Part shown: piece by piece, positions 7,709 to 14,503 of the stretch
Position numbering within the stretch: position 1 is the stretch's first letter
Layout: each line of letters starts with the position of its first letter
NCBI GenBank assembly: GCA_002381765.1
Contig: DFXX01000117.1
Coordinates: 53,852 to 86,344 of the forward strand
Direction of reading: 5' to 3'
Length of the DNA stretch: 32,493 nucleotides
Source: Bacteriovoracaceae bacterium UBA4097
GTDB taxonomy: Bacteria > Bdellovibrionota > Bacteriovoracia > Bacteriovoracales > Bacteriovoracaceae
Notes under the pieces: generated by a model
Seen by the model: the letters and a program-made list of their open reading frames with translations, nothing else
Told to the model about the DNA's origin: nothing
The model's database searches: none
Made by a program: the position numbers and the translations under genes

Positions 7709-8148
7709 GTACCATGAGTGCTAATCAGAGACTCATTTACCTACCCTCCCAAGGCCTCGGAGAGGATTGGTTAGAGCTCAGTACCAGTATCGATGAAATG
7801 ATTCCGGGCTACGGGATGGATCTTTCAGAGGAAGCGGTTTATCTTATTTTTGATGGCTCCCCGGGAAGTGTTCTCCATGGGGAAGGATCTTGCCTGGTGG
7901 CCAGATCTGTTATCGGACCCTTGGTTCAACTAAGTCCACCTTATAAGCTGATGGATATCAGCTCCCGCCCAGTGCATCTTAAGAATCTTTCAGAAACTTC
8001 CTGGCAGGGTGCCCTGGAGGCAGCTTTTGGAGCATGGCAAGAGTTGCAAAGACAGGGTAAGATGGTCCAGTCAGGCTTTACTTTGGGTATCCGAAGGCGT
8101 CTGAGACCGGAATTGAACTTAGAACTTGAGGTTATCTTCAATGAATGA
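7705..8148 (+). CDS. Conserved-looking protein of unknown function downstream of plsB
   Basis: A 147-residue soluble protein that I do not recognise. It has no signal peptide or membrane segment. The middle holds an LIFDGSPGSVLHGEGSCLVARSVIGP stretch, and the end is basic then acidic (GIRRRLRPELNLELEVIFNE). The TTG start at 7705 overlaps the plsB stop (TTGA) and has AAAGGT five bases upstream; an ATG at 7714 is the alternative but lacks a spaced ribosome site. The overlap places it in the same operon as plsB and suggests coupled translation. A link to phospholipid metabolism would be guilt by association only. Confidence 0.72.
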   Translation: MSTMSANQRLIYLPSQGLGEDWLELSTSIDEMIPGYGMDLSEEAVYLIFDGSPGSVLHGEGSCLVARSVIGPLVQLSPPYKLMDISSRPVHLKNLSETSWQGALEAAFGAWQELQRQGKMVQSGFTLGIRRRLRPELNLELEVIFNE

Positions 8149-8215
8149 TTCCTTGTCAGGTTATTCCGGGCGTTGTAATTTTTGTTTATTTTTAAATTAC
8201 CCTAAATTGGATTAT

Positions 8216-8229
8216 GGAGGTGGGTTATA
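8216..8229 (+). promoter_or_regulatory. Strong Shine-Dalgarno that fixes the AUA start of infC
   Basis: The purine-rich GGAGGTGGG ends just before TT and the ATA codon at 8227-8229. Spacing from GGAGG to ATA is about five to six bases, close to ideal. No ATG, GTG or TTG lies at a usable distance in frame. In-frame ATT at 8206 precedes the Shine-Dalgarno and cannot use it. Confidence 0.8.
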
Positions 8230-8757
8230 AGCGAGAAAGTTCAAGAGCCACGTGTTAATGATCGTATACGTGCGCATGAAATCAGATTAATCGGTGATGA
8301 TAATAAGGCCTATGGGGTTGTGACTTTGGCCCAGGCTAAACTTATGGCCGATTCTGAAGGTTTGGACCTGATCGAAATCTCCCCCAATGCTAAACCACCT
8401 GTAGTGAAGATGATGGACTACGGGAAGTTTAAGTATCAAATTCAGAAGAAAGCAGCTGAAGCTAAGAAGAAGCAAGTTGTGATCGACGTGAAAGAGGTGA
8501 AGTTTCGCCCAAATATCGAAAAGCACGATACAGAGGTGAAGCTCAAAAATATTGCTAAATTTTTAGAGCAAGGTGATAAAGTTAAGCTCTTGATGCAATT
8601 TCGTGGTCGTGAAATGGCCCATAAAGAAATTGGTCTGGGTAAATTCAATGAGATCGTAAAAATGGTCCTAGAAATGGGTGCTATTATCGAATCTCCATCG
8701 AAGATGATGGGGAATCGAGTGATCGTTATGGTATCTCCAGGAAAGAAAAAAGTTTAA
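8227..8757 (+). CDS. infC: Translation initiation factor IF-3 with a non-canonical AUA start
   Basis: IF-3 binds the 30S subunit, blocks premature 50S joining and rejects non-AUG starts. The N-terminal signature VNDRIRAHEIRLIG and later LDLIEISPNAKPPVVKMMDYGK mark the N-domain and linker, followed by the C-domain (VKEVKFRPNIEKHDTEVKL, QFRGREMAHKEIGL). The conserved N-domain begins upstream of any ATG, GTG or TTG in this frame; the first such codon is GTG at 8320, which would delete it. A strong GGAGGTG (8216-8222 region) sits five bases before ATA at 8227, which gives 176 residues, the normal IF-3 length. Rare starts at infC underlie its autoregulation in other bacteria. A weak promoter candidate is TTGTCA (8153) with TAATTT 17 bp on. 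The ATA codon is the only plausible start. Confidence 0.93.
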   Translation: MSEKVQEPRVNDRIRAHEIRLIGDDNKAYGVVTLAQAKLMADSEGLDLIEISPNAKPPVVKMMDYGKFKYQIQKKAAEAKKKQVVIDVKEVKFRPNIEKHDTEVKLKNIAKFLEQGDKVKLLMQFRGREMAHKEIGLGKFNEIVKMVLEMGAIIESPSKMMGNRVIVMVSPGKKKV

Positions 8758-8793
8758 AACTACTTTATCTCTTGATTATCTCATGATAACTTC

Positions 8794-8823
8794 ATGCACT
8801 CTTTTACAGGGTGCATTTTTTTT
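8794..8823 (+). terminator. Terminator or attenuator between infC and rpmI
   Basis: ATGCACTC (8794-8801) pairs with GGGTGCAT (8809-8816), with one G-U pair and a seven-base loop, followed by a T-run to 8823. It has the form of an intrinsic terminator but lies between genes normally co-transcribed, so partial termination or attenuation ahead of the ribosomal protein genes is likely. A small TTATC-TCAT-GATAA hairpin lies just upstream (8776-8789). Confidence 0.65.
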
Positions 8824-8841
8824 AGTTTTTAGGAGCGATAT

Positions 8842-9042
8842 ATGGCCAAAATGAAGACCAAGCGCGCGGCTGCCAAGCGCTTTAAAGTTACTGCTACTGG
8901 TAAGATCAAGTATAAGAAGGCCCACCTTCGTCACTTGCTTGTAAACAAGTCGAAGAAAGCTAAGAAAGACAAGGGTAATCCTGGTTATGTTAATCCTGGT
9001 GATTACCATAATGCAGCTATGTGTATTCCTTATTTAGTATAG
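8842..9042 (+). CDS. rpmI: 50S ribosomal protein L35
   Basis: A 66-residue, highly basic ribosomal protein of the large subunit. The start MAKMKTKRAAAKRFKVTATGKIK is diagnostic for L35, followed by HLLVNKSKKAKK. The C-terminal end (YHNAAMCIPYLV) is also typical. AGGAG six bases upstream supports the ATG at 8842. It lies in the conserved infC-rpmI-rplT order, with a 78-base spacer before rplT that has no strong hairpin. In other bacteria L20 represses this operon through the leader RNA; I cannot see a clear L20 site here. Confidence 0.97.
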   Translation: MAKMKTKRAAAKRFKVTATGKIKYKKAHLRHLLVNKSKKAKKDKGNPGYVNPGDYHNAAMCIPYLV

Positions 9043-9120
9043 TTTTATTAACCATCGAGAGTAGTGAATTAGGGTTAAGAGCTTAGATAAAGCCCCCTAT
9101 GAACGAAGAAGGAGAGATGT

Positions 9121-9465
9121 ATGTCACGTGTAAAACGCGGTTTTAAAGCCCGCCAGAGAAGAAACAAAGTTCTTAAACTTGCCAAAGGTTACCACTTTGA
9201 CCGTCGTACGAAGTATAAGCATGCTTCTGAGACAGTTCGTCGTGCCCTTCATTATGCATTCATTGGCCGTCGTCTATTGAAGCGTGATATCCGCAAATTG
9301 TGGATTGTCCGTATCAACGCTGGTGCTCGTATGCTTGGAACTTCTTACTCCCAGTTTATTTCTGGTCTTAAGAAGAAAGACATCACGATCAACCGTAAAA
9401 TGCTCTCTGAGCTTGCAATCCATGATTTCAATGCTTTTAAGGCCATTTTCGAAGCTACTAAGTAA
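9121..9465 (+). CDS. rplT: 50S ribosomal protein L20
   Basis: A 114-residue large-subunit assembly protein that binds 23S rRNA. MSRVKRGFKARQRRNKVLKLAKGY and the central RRLLKRDIRKLWIVRINAGAR are family signatures, and the length is normal. A GAAGGAGAG Shine-Dalgarno precedes the ATG at 9121. It is the last gene of the infC-rpmI-rplT operon, closed by a strong terminator 16 bases after the stop. In gamma-proteobacteria pheS and pheT follow, but here the next gene is ihfA. Confidence 0.98.
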   Translation: MSRVKRGFKARQRRNKVLKLAKGYHFDRRTKYKHASETVRRALHYAFIGRRLLKRDIRKLWIVRINAGARMLGTSYSQFISGLKKKDITINRKMLSELAIHDFNAFKAIFEATK

Positions 9466-9481
9466 TTAATCTTATTTAAAT

Positions 9482-9524
9482 AAGCCCCAACTATCGATAA
9501 TTAGGTAGTTGGGGCTTTTTTTTT
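9482..9524 (+). terminator. Strong intrinsic terminator after rplT
   Basis: AAGCCCCAACTA (9482-9493) pairs perfectly with TAGTTGGGGCTT (9506-9517) over 12 bp, with a 12-base loop and a run of nine T (9516-9524). It ends the infC-rpmI-rplT transcript. Confidence 0.95.
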
Positions 9525-9610
9525 CCTTTGAACTAATCCGTTTTACTGCTAACCTATTAATAATTTGTAATTTATGGCGATAAGCTTTTGAAACTTCATG
9601 GGGGATTTCA

Positions 9611-10036
9611 ATGAGCATGACTAAAGCGGATATTGTTGAACGTATCTATAAGGAAGCCGGCTTTTCAAAGAAAGAAGCCGCTGAATTGGTAGATCTTGTC
9701 TTTAAAGTGATTAAGGACACACTGGCCAAGGGTGAAAAGGTTAAAATTTCTGGATTCGGAAATTTTTCCATTCGCGATAAGGCGACCAGAGTAGGTAGGA
9801 ATCCTCAGACGGGGACGGCGATGAATATTAGTGCACGACGTGTTCTAACTTTCAAGCCTTCGCAAATTCTGAAAGAGGATATTACTGAAAGGTATTCTCA
9901 TCGTTTAGATGAGAGCGGAAACGAAAATGCATCATTGCCCATCAAAGAAGCTAAGCCACGTGCTCTGAGCTCTTTCCTCAATAATGAGGATGATACTGTC
10001 TACGATGACAGAGATGATGACGATAATGACGAATAG
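9611..10036 (+). CDS. ihfA: Integration host factor alpha-like DNA-bending protein with acidic C-terminal tail
   Basis: A HU/IHF-family nucleoid protein. The N-terminal helices (MTKADIVERIYKEAGFSKKEA) and GEKVKISGFGNFSIRDK are followed by the DNA-binding arm VGRNPQTG, whose proline intercalates in DNA, and ISARRVLTFKPS. The match to IhfA is better than to HU or IhfB, and the MerR gene just downstream is a known ihfA neighbour. The core ends near residue 95. Residues 96-141 form a tail that closes with an acidic run (DDTVYDDRDDDDNDE), absent from ordinary IhfA of about 100 residues. GGGGGA lies seven bases before the ATG; a second ATG at 9617 is possible. Confidence 0.87.
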   Translation: MSMTKADIVERIYKEAGFSKKEAAELVDLVFKVIKDTLAKGEKVKISGFGNFSIRDKATRVGRNPQTGTAMNISARRVLTFKPSQILKEDITERYSHRLDESGNENASLPIKEAKPRALSSFLNNEDDTVYDDRDDDDNDE

Positions 10037-10055
10037 TATTCTGTAGCTCACCTCC

Positions 10056-10421
10056 ATGATTCCTAATAAAAGTAATTTCAAGTTTCAAGAGCTCACCCCG
10101 ATTACCGGGGTGAAGCCTTATGTTATACGCTTTTGGGAAACCGAATTTGAAGAAATAGATCCGATTGATTCTGATTCAGGCCAGAAGCTCTATGCCAGAA
10201 AAGATGTTGAAGCGATTCTTCGAATAAAAAAACTTTTATTCGAGGATAAGCTCTCTATTCAGGAAGCTAAGTTCGCTCTACGTGAAGGTCAGTCAGAAGA
10301 AGCTCTTCCTGTTAAGCCTCGACCAGAAATGAAGACTGGTAAAGATTTGAGTGGGGCAAGGGTAGCTCTTAAGGAATCTCTCGATCTCATTAAAAACATT
10401 AAGCTTAAGCGAAAGTGGTAA
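10056..10421 (+). CDS. MerR-family transcriptional regulator
   Basis: A 121-residue protein with one winged helix-turn-helix of MerR type near the N-terminus (FQELTPITGVKPYVIRFWETEF, then GQKLYARKDVEAILRIKKLLFEDKLSIQEAK). The C-terminal part is short, helical and basic, with no cysteine or other effector-binding signature, so the ligand is unknown. MerR-like genes with the FWExEF motif often directly follow ihfA, as here (19 bases after its stop). No Shine-Dalgarno precedes the ATG, so translation may depend on coupling to ihfA. The last 17 bases overlap the 3' end of ispA on the other strand. Confidence 0.85.
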   Translation: MIPNKSNFKFQELTPITGVKPYVIRFWETEFEEIDPIDSDSGQKLYARKDVEAILRIKKLLFEDKLSIQEAKFALREGQSEEALPVKPRPEMKTGKDLSGARVALKESLDLIKNIKLKRKW

Positions 10422-11301
10422 TCCAATCTTTTAGTTCTTTATTGTCTTTCAATCCCAAATGTTGAGTAAGAGTTTCTAAATCTTTTAAAAGTGCTTCTTG
10501 GTTCTTTTTGAAATAATCCGATAGCATAACGTCTAAATTTTTAAGTTTTTTCTCTGATATGATTTTTTTGAGTCTTTTAAGAGAGACTTTGATTTCTTTG
10601 AAAGCTTCCTCTGGATTAGTCAGGAAAGGATTAATATCTTTTTCATGCTCAGATATTTTTTTATCTGTAAGTTCATTTAGATCATCGAGAAGTTGAAAGC
10701 TCACTCCGATTTCACGACCGAGTCGAAGGTATTCAATGAGACTTCTCCATTCCGTTTTTTCAGCGGCCAGAAAATAGCTGCCCAATGTTGCCACTTGGAT
10801 AAGTCGGGCGGTCTTGAGTTCATGGATTCTCAGGGTTTCTTGGAAGCTCGCCTTGCCCTGAGCTTTCAAGTCGAGGAATTGCCCACTGATAAGGCCTTTG
10901 GCACCGGTAGCCCATGTTAGCAGGCGATGAAGTTGAATCGCCCTAGAATGATTCATCTTGAGGAGTTCTTCAAAGGAAGAAATGAGGAGGGCATCGCCGG
11001 CCAGAACTGCTTTCCATTCTCCAAAAGCGGCATGAGTTGAAGGTTTTCCGCGACGAATAAGATCATTGTCCATGGAAGGAAGATCATCATGCACCAGGGT
11101 ATAGGCATGGTGAAGCTCCAGTGCATTTGCGAGATGGATATGATGCTTCTTCATACCTTCCCCTAGATCAAGGGAAAGTGCCTCTACGATGCGAGGACGA
11201 AAAAGCTTACCAGCGGGAAAGACTGCATAGTCCATGACGTCTTTGAGTTCCTGGTGATTGGTAGAGGAATTAAGAGCGTGTTTCAAATTTTCATTCAGCA
11301 T
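10405..11301 (-). CDS. ispA: Short-chain polyprenyl (farnesyl/geranyl) diphosphate synthase
   Basis: Condenses isopentenyl diphosphate with allylic diphosphates to give farnesyl diphosphate, the precursor for undecaprenyl phosphate and quinone tails. The N-terminal GKLFRPR site and first aspartate-rich motif DDLPSMDND (residues 72-80, the bacterial type II form with two extra residues) are intact, followed by RRGKPSTH. The second motif is FQLLDDLNE, with glutamate instead of the usual last aspartate. Length (298) fits IspA. The ATG at 11301 lies six bases after GAGGT, and that site overlaps the gspN stop, so ispA appears to be the last cistron of the type II secretion operon. The 3' end overlaps the merR gene by 17 bases. 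Confidence 0.9.
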   Translation of the reverse strand: MLNENLKHALNSSTNHQELKDVMDYAVFPAGKLFRPRIVEALSLDLGEGMKKHHIHLANALELHHAYTLVHDDLPSMDNDLIRRGKPSTHAAFGEWKAVLAGDALLISSFEELLKMNHSRAIQLHRLLTWATGAKGLISGQFLDLKAQGKASFQETLRIHELKTARLIQVATLGSYFLAAEKTEWRSLIEYLRLGREIGVSFQLLDDLNELTDKKISEHEKDINPFLTNPEEAFKEIKVSLKRLKKIISEKKLKNLDVMLSDYFKKNQEALLKDLETLTQHLGLKDNKELKDWITTFA

Positions 11302-11308
11302 GAGTACC

Positions 11309-12226
11309 TCAAGGGGCCAATGGTTTTGGCGCGCCTAATGTACCACCTAAACGGACTTGATAGAAGCCATCTTTTTGGTTGAATGATTGAAACATCATGT
11401 CGATAAGAGGGAGTGTTTCTTTAAAGCTGTCTGAAAAAGCAATCTCACCCGAGAGATCCATTGGCGAGAAAGCAATATTGCCTTCTTCCAGACTAAGATT
11501 CCCTTTGAAGTTTGCTCTGATAGGAGATTCTGGATCGCCTATCATTAAACGGTCTACATTGATACGCGGATGGCCTTCAGAATTGGCCTCCAAATAGAAA
11601 TCGTTCAGACTGAGATTTGGAAGAGTGAAGCCCTGAATACTTTGAGAGGGGATTTGAAAGTTTTTTGACTGGGCCTTTAAGGCCAGACTCTTAATAAGAT
11701 TCTGGGACATCATGAGATTTAGATCGATTGTCACTCTTCCAGCAAGTTTAAAAGCATTTCCTAAAACTGGCCGAAGTCTGGACATGACAATCTCTTGGTC
11801 TCTCATACGGATTAATTGCTGATTGATTCCAACAACATAATGAATGGAAATATTTTGTCCGGAAATTTCTGTTTCAAGTAAAAAGGGAAGTCCAATGGGA
11901 GAGAAATTGATGAGATTCCAATTAAGGGTTATTTTTTCAAACTCAAGCGGATCCCCCGCTCTACCAAGGCAGCTTGCTGGAACCGTAACCTCAGAAATAA
12001 TGATTTTAGGTAAAAACCAATTCATCTGAATATCACTAAAGTCTGCATTACATCCGGTGGCGGCAAGATTTGCCTTTAAGAGGCCTTTGACTTTCTCTCC
12101 CAGAGGATAATAACTGGCAAATCCAATAAAGAAGAGGAGAGGAAGAATGAGAAAAAAGAGTAAAAAGTTTATTTTACTCTTATATCTGATTTCGTCTAAT
12201 GACTTGCTTTCGCTTGCAATGGCCAT
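11309..12226 (-). CDS. gspN: Type II secretion system protein GspN, leptospiral type
   Basis: A 305-residue bitopic inner-membrane protein with a short cytoplasmic N-terminus, one membrane helix at about residues 21-40 (INFLLFFLILPLLFFIGFA), and a large periplasmic beta-rich domain. This architecture and the position after gspM fit the GspN family seen in spirochaetes and delta-type bacteria, which resembles AsmA-like proteins. Its exact role in the secretion platform is not known. The ATG directly follows the gspM TAG, and GAGGAAG in the end of gspM provides the ribosome site. The call rests on fold and context; I see no short diagnostic motif. Confidence 0.8.
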   Translation of the reverse strand: MAIASESKSLDEIRYKSKINFLLFFLILPLLFFIGFASYYPLGEKVKGLLKANLAATGCNADFSDIQMNWFLPKIIISEVTVPASCLGRAGDPLEFEKITLNWNLINFSPIGLPFLLETEISGQNISIHYVVGINQQLIRMRDQEIVMSRLRPVLGNAFKLAGRVTIDLNLMMSQNLIKSLALKAQSKNFQIPSQSIQGFTLPNLSLNDFYLEANSEGHPRINVDRLMIGDPESPIRANFKGNLSLEEGNIAFSPMDLSGEIAFSDSFKETLPLIDMMFQSFNQKDGFYQVRLGGTLGAPKPLAP

Positions 12227-12874
12227 CTATTCTTCCTCGCCCGGCTGAGGAATTGAGCTGAAGTGGACGGCGTGAAACTGGCCTTCCAGAAAATTCGTAT
12301 CATCATTTCTTGTTATCGATACTTGTTGAATCCGGAATTTTTCTCTTTGAATCATGGCCGTAAAAATATTCATTAATTCATCGGTTGATAGTTTAGAAAA
12401 GGCAAAATCCGCTTCAGATTTCATGACACCCTCAGAAATTAACGTACTAGTGAAATCTTTTACCTGAATTTTTGAAAGATCTACTCCCATAGTTGAGAGG
12501 AGAGTGGATAAACGAGAAGTCATCATGGATGAGCTGTCGATTGGGTTCATGGAAAGAATATTTGCACCAGCTTCCTGAAGACTTCTATTCTCGCTGAGGA
12601 TTTTATTGGCATTGTTCACGATAGAATTTCTGAGTTCCAGGTCCTTCTTTAATTGACCATTTTGGAAGAATAGGAAGGCCAGGAGAAGGGAGGGAAGTGC
12701 AAATAAAGCAAAAATCAAAAAAGCTTTGAAGACTTTCTGTTGCTCTTCATCAATTCCATTGTAGAAGTCCTGAAGAGAAACATAATTGGGTGATTGCTTA
12801 AATTTATCGATGCTCTCAAAGACGGCCTGGTCTACTTTCTTAAAAAGTGGCGATGAGCCTGTAATTTCTTCCAT
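12227..12874 (-). CDS. gspM: Type II secretion system protein GspM
   Basis: A 215-residue inner-membrane assembly protein with a cytoplasmic N-terminus of about 49 residues, one membrane helix (about 50-70, AFLIFALFALPSLLLAFLFF), then a coiled-coil stretch (KKDLELRNSIVNNANKIL) and a small periplasmic ferredoxin-like domain. GspM pairs with GspL to form the platform that couples the GspE ATPase to the pseudopilus. Sequence conservation of GspM is low, so the call depends on architecture and on its place between gspL and gspN. The start is one base after the gspL stop. The cytoplasmic arm is longer than in classical GspM. Confidence 0.82.
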   Translation of the reverse strand: MEEITGSSPLFKKVDQAVFESIDKFKQSPNYVSLQDFYNGIDEEQQKVFKAFLIFALFALPSLLLAFLFFQNGQLKKDLELRNSIVNNANKILSENRSLQEAGANILSMNPIDSSSMMTSRLSTLLSTMGVDLSKIQVKDFTSTLISEGVMKSEADFAFSKLSTDELMNIFTAMIQREKFRIQQVSITRNDDTNFLEGQFHAVHFSSIPQPGEEE

Positions 12875-12875
12875 C

Positions 12876-14459
12876 TTAGATTCCTGCAGTTATTTTTAAT
12901 TGGCGCTTTTCTTGATCGAGTTCAGCAACTACATCGCTTAAGTTTGATCTCTCAAAGGCTTCTTTCAGTGAAGTTAGGGTCGCTGCCGAATCGGCAGAAA
13001 AAATTACACTAATCTGTCCATCATCACTTGAGGTAAATTGCGTCAAGGTTGCTTGAGATCCGGCCGCTAACTGACTCACGGTAACTAAGGGGGCCAGTGC
13101 CTGGATATTAACTGCCGATTGAAGAGTAGAAATTTCCTGGCTTAATCCTTTTTCTCTTCTTTCTAGACGGTTTAGCAGGGGGGCCGGATCGGTGATAGCA
13201 GAACGTCTGAGTCTTCCTGTAATTCTGAGTTCAGGATTCTTCGTTAGAGAAGTTATTCGGGTATTCATAAACTGAATATCTTTTTCAATGAAAATTCTCT
13301 CAACCAAGAATGATATCGCCAAGAGTGCAGTGACTGCTGCGATTCTTACTCCCAAGAAGGCAAAAGAATGAAGGGGGAGCTCAGAAGTCGAGGCCTGAGC
13401 AAACTTTCCAGAAAGAAGATTGATAAAGCGATTTTTTTTCTTAAAACCAAGAGTCATCATATTTGCCAGAGCAAAACGAGATTTACTCTTAACATTGAGA
13501 TCAAGCTTGCCAGTTTCCACCTTGTCAAAAGTTTCAAGTAGAGTGACCTTCAGATCCCACTTCTCAGTGAGATAATTCAGCATATTTTTAATATTGGAGC
13601 TTCCTCCACAAATATAAACCTGATTAATAGACAGGCCAAAATTGACCTTAAATCCAATTTTCCATCGTGCAAAATCACTGATCAAGGTCTGGAGAACTTT
13701 CTCCATAGAGGTCGCAAAATCTTTCTGAGCCGGCTCGACTCCCTCATACTGACTTTCGGTTAATAAGAATGCATTCTGATGTTTATAGATTACAGCTTCT
13801 TCGTGATCAATTTGATAGGTCTGTGAAATCATCTCGTTAATATGTTGACCGCCGACATAACTCACATGCGTAACGAGAAGCCTTGAGTTATAGAAGAAGT
13901 AAGCCTTGGTGGTCTTATGACCAATGTCCAGAACACAGAAAGGGCCTGCTAAAGGATTTTGATTGAAGTAGTTCTCAAATGAAGAGACTTCGGTAGTAAG
14001 AATATTCGGGAGAACGTCTCTATCTTTTAGAAGATTAAAATATTCTTCGAAAGCTTCTTCTTTCGCAAGCTCAACCATGGCGACATGTTGGCTTTTTTGA
14101 GCTTCCATACGGTAGGAGTAATGGATTTCACTTAAAGCAAAGGGAATATCTTCTTCCAGCTGAAAGGGAAGCATAAGGTCTGCTTTCTTCTTACTCTTAA
14201 CTGGAAGAGTCAGAAAACGCGTTGTCATGATTTCGTGATCGGCCTGAAAGAGAATCCGTGTATCCGGTCGGGCAACTGAACCGATGATCTCCTGAACAAT
14301 GCCGATTTGTGCCTCTGAAAAAGTCAGGCCCTCATGATCTGAAAGGTAATCATGGACTATGACTTCACTCATTTCCACATGATTTACTTTTCGTTTATCA
14401 ACGAAGGAAGAGATATACTTCACACTATAGGAACCGACATCAATGGCTAATACATGCAT
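12876..14459 (-). CDS. gspL: Type II secretion system protein GspL with PilM-like cytoplasmic domain
   Basis: Inner-membrane platform protein that recruits GspE. Residues 1-340 form an actin/PilM-like ATPase fold, with MHVLAIDVGSYSVKY (phosphate 1 loop), VLDIGHKTTKAYFF (phosphate 2) and VYICGGSSNI (adenosine loop). The GspL hallmark NLLSGKFA follows at about residue 348, then a single membrane helix (about 366-388) and a periplasmic region with coiled coil and ferredoxin-like end. At 527 residues it is longer than E. coli-type GspL (about 400) because the actin domain is more complete, as in PilM-type systems. It lies 44 bases after gspK, the largest gap in the operon apart from the leader. 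Confidence 0.9.
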   Translation of the reverse strand: MHVLAIDVGSYSVKYISSFVDKRKVNHVEMSEVIVHDYLSDHEGLTFSEAQIGIVQEIIGSVARPDTRILFQADHEIMTTRFLTLPVKSKKKADLMLPFQLEEDIPFALSEIHYSYRMEAQKSQHVAMVELAKEEAFEEYFNLLKDRDVLPNILTTEVSSFENYFNQNPLAGPFCVLDIGHKTTKAYFFYNSRLLVTHVSYVGGQHINEMISQTYQIDHEEAVIYKHQNAFLLTESQYEGVEPAQKDFATSMEKVLQTLISDFARWKIGFKVNFGLSINQVYICGGSSNIKNMLNYLTEKWDLKVTLLETFDKVETGKLDLNVKSKSRFALANMMTLGFKKKNRFINLLSGKFAQASTSELPLHSFAFLGVRIAAVTALLAISFLVERIFIEKDIQFMNTRITSLTKNPELRITGRLRRSAITDPAPLLNRLERREKGLSQEISTLQSAVNIQALAPLVTVSQLAAGSQATLTQFTSSDDGQISVIFSADSAATLTSLKEAFERSNLSDVVAELDQEKRQLKITAGI

Positions 14460-14503
14460 AAGCTAATTTTATGTCAAAGCTGCGTGCTCGCCTAGTAAAT
14501 TGC

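Noticed and set aside
8320..8757. The GTG at 8320 as start of infC
   Set aside because: It would remove the conserved VNDRIRAHEIRLIG segment. The strong Shine-Dalgarno before ATA at 8227 restores the full length.
10045..10055. CACCTCC just before the MerR-type gene, identical to the anti-Shine-Dalgarno end of 16S rRNA
   Set aside because: It is on the mRNA strand and cannot pair with 16S rRNA in the usual way. Most likely chance; it only shows that the gene lacks its own ribosome site.
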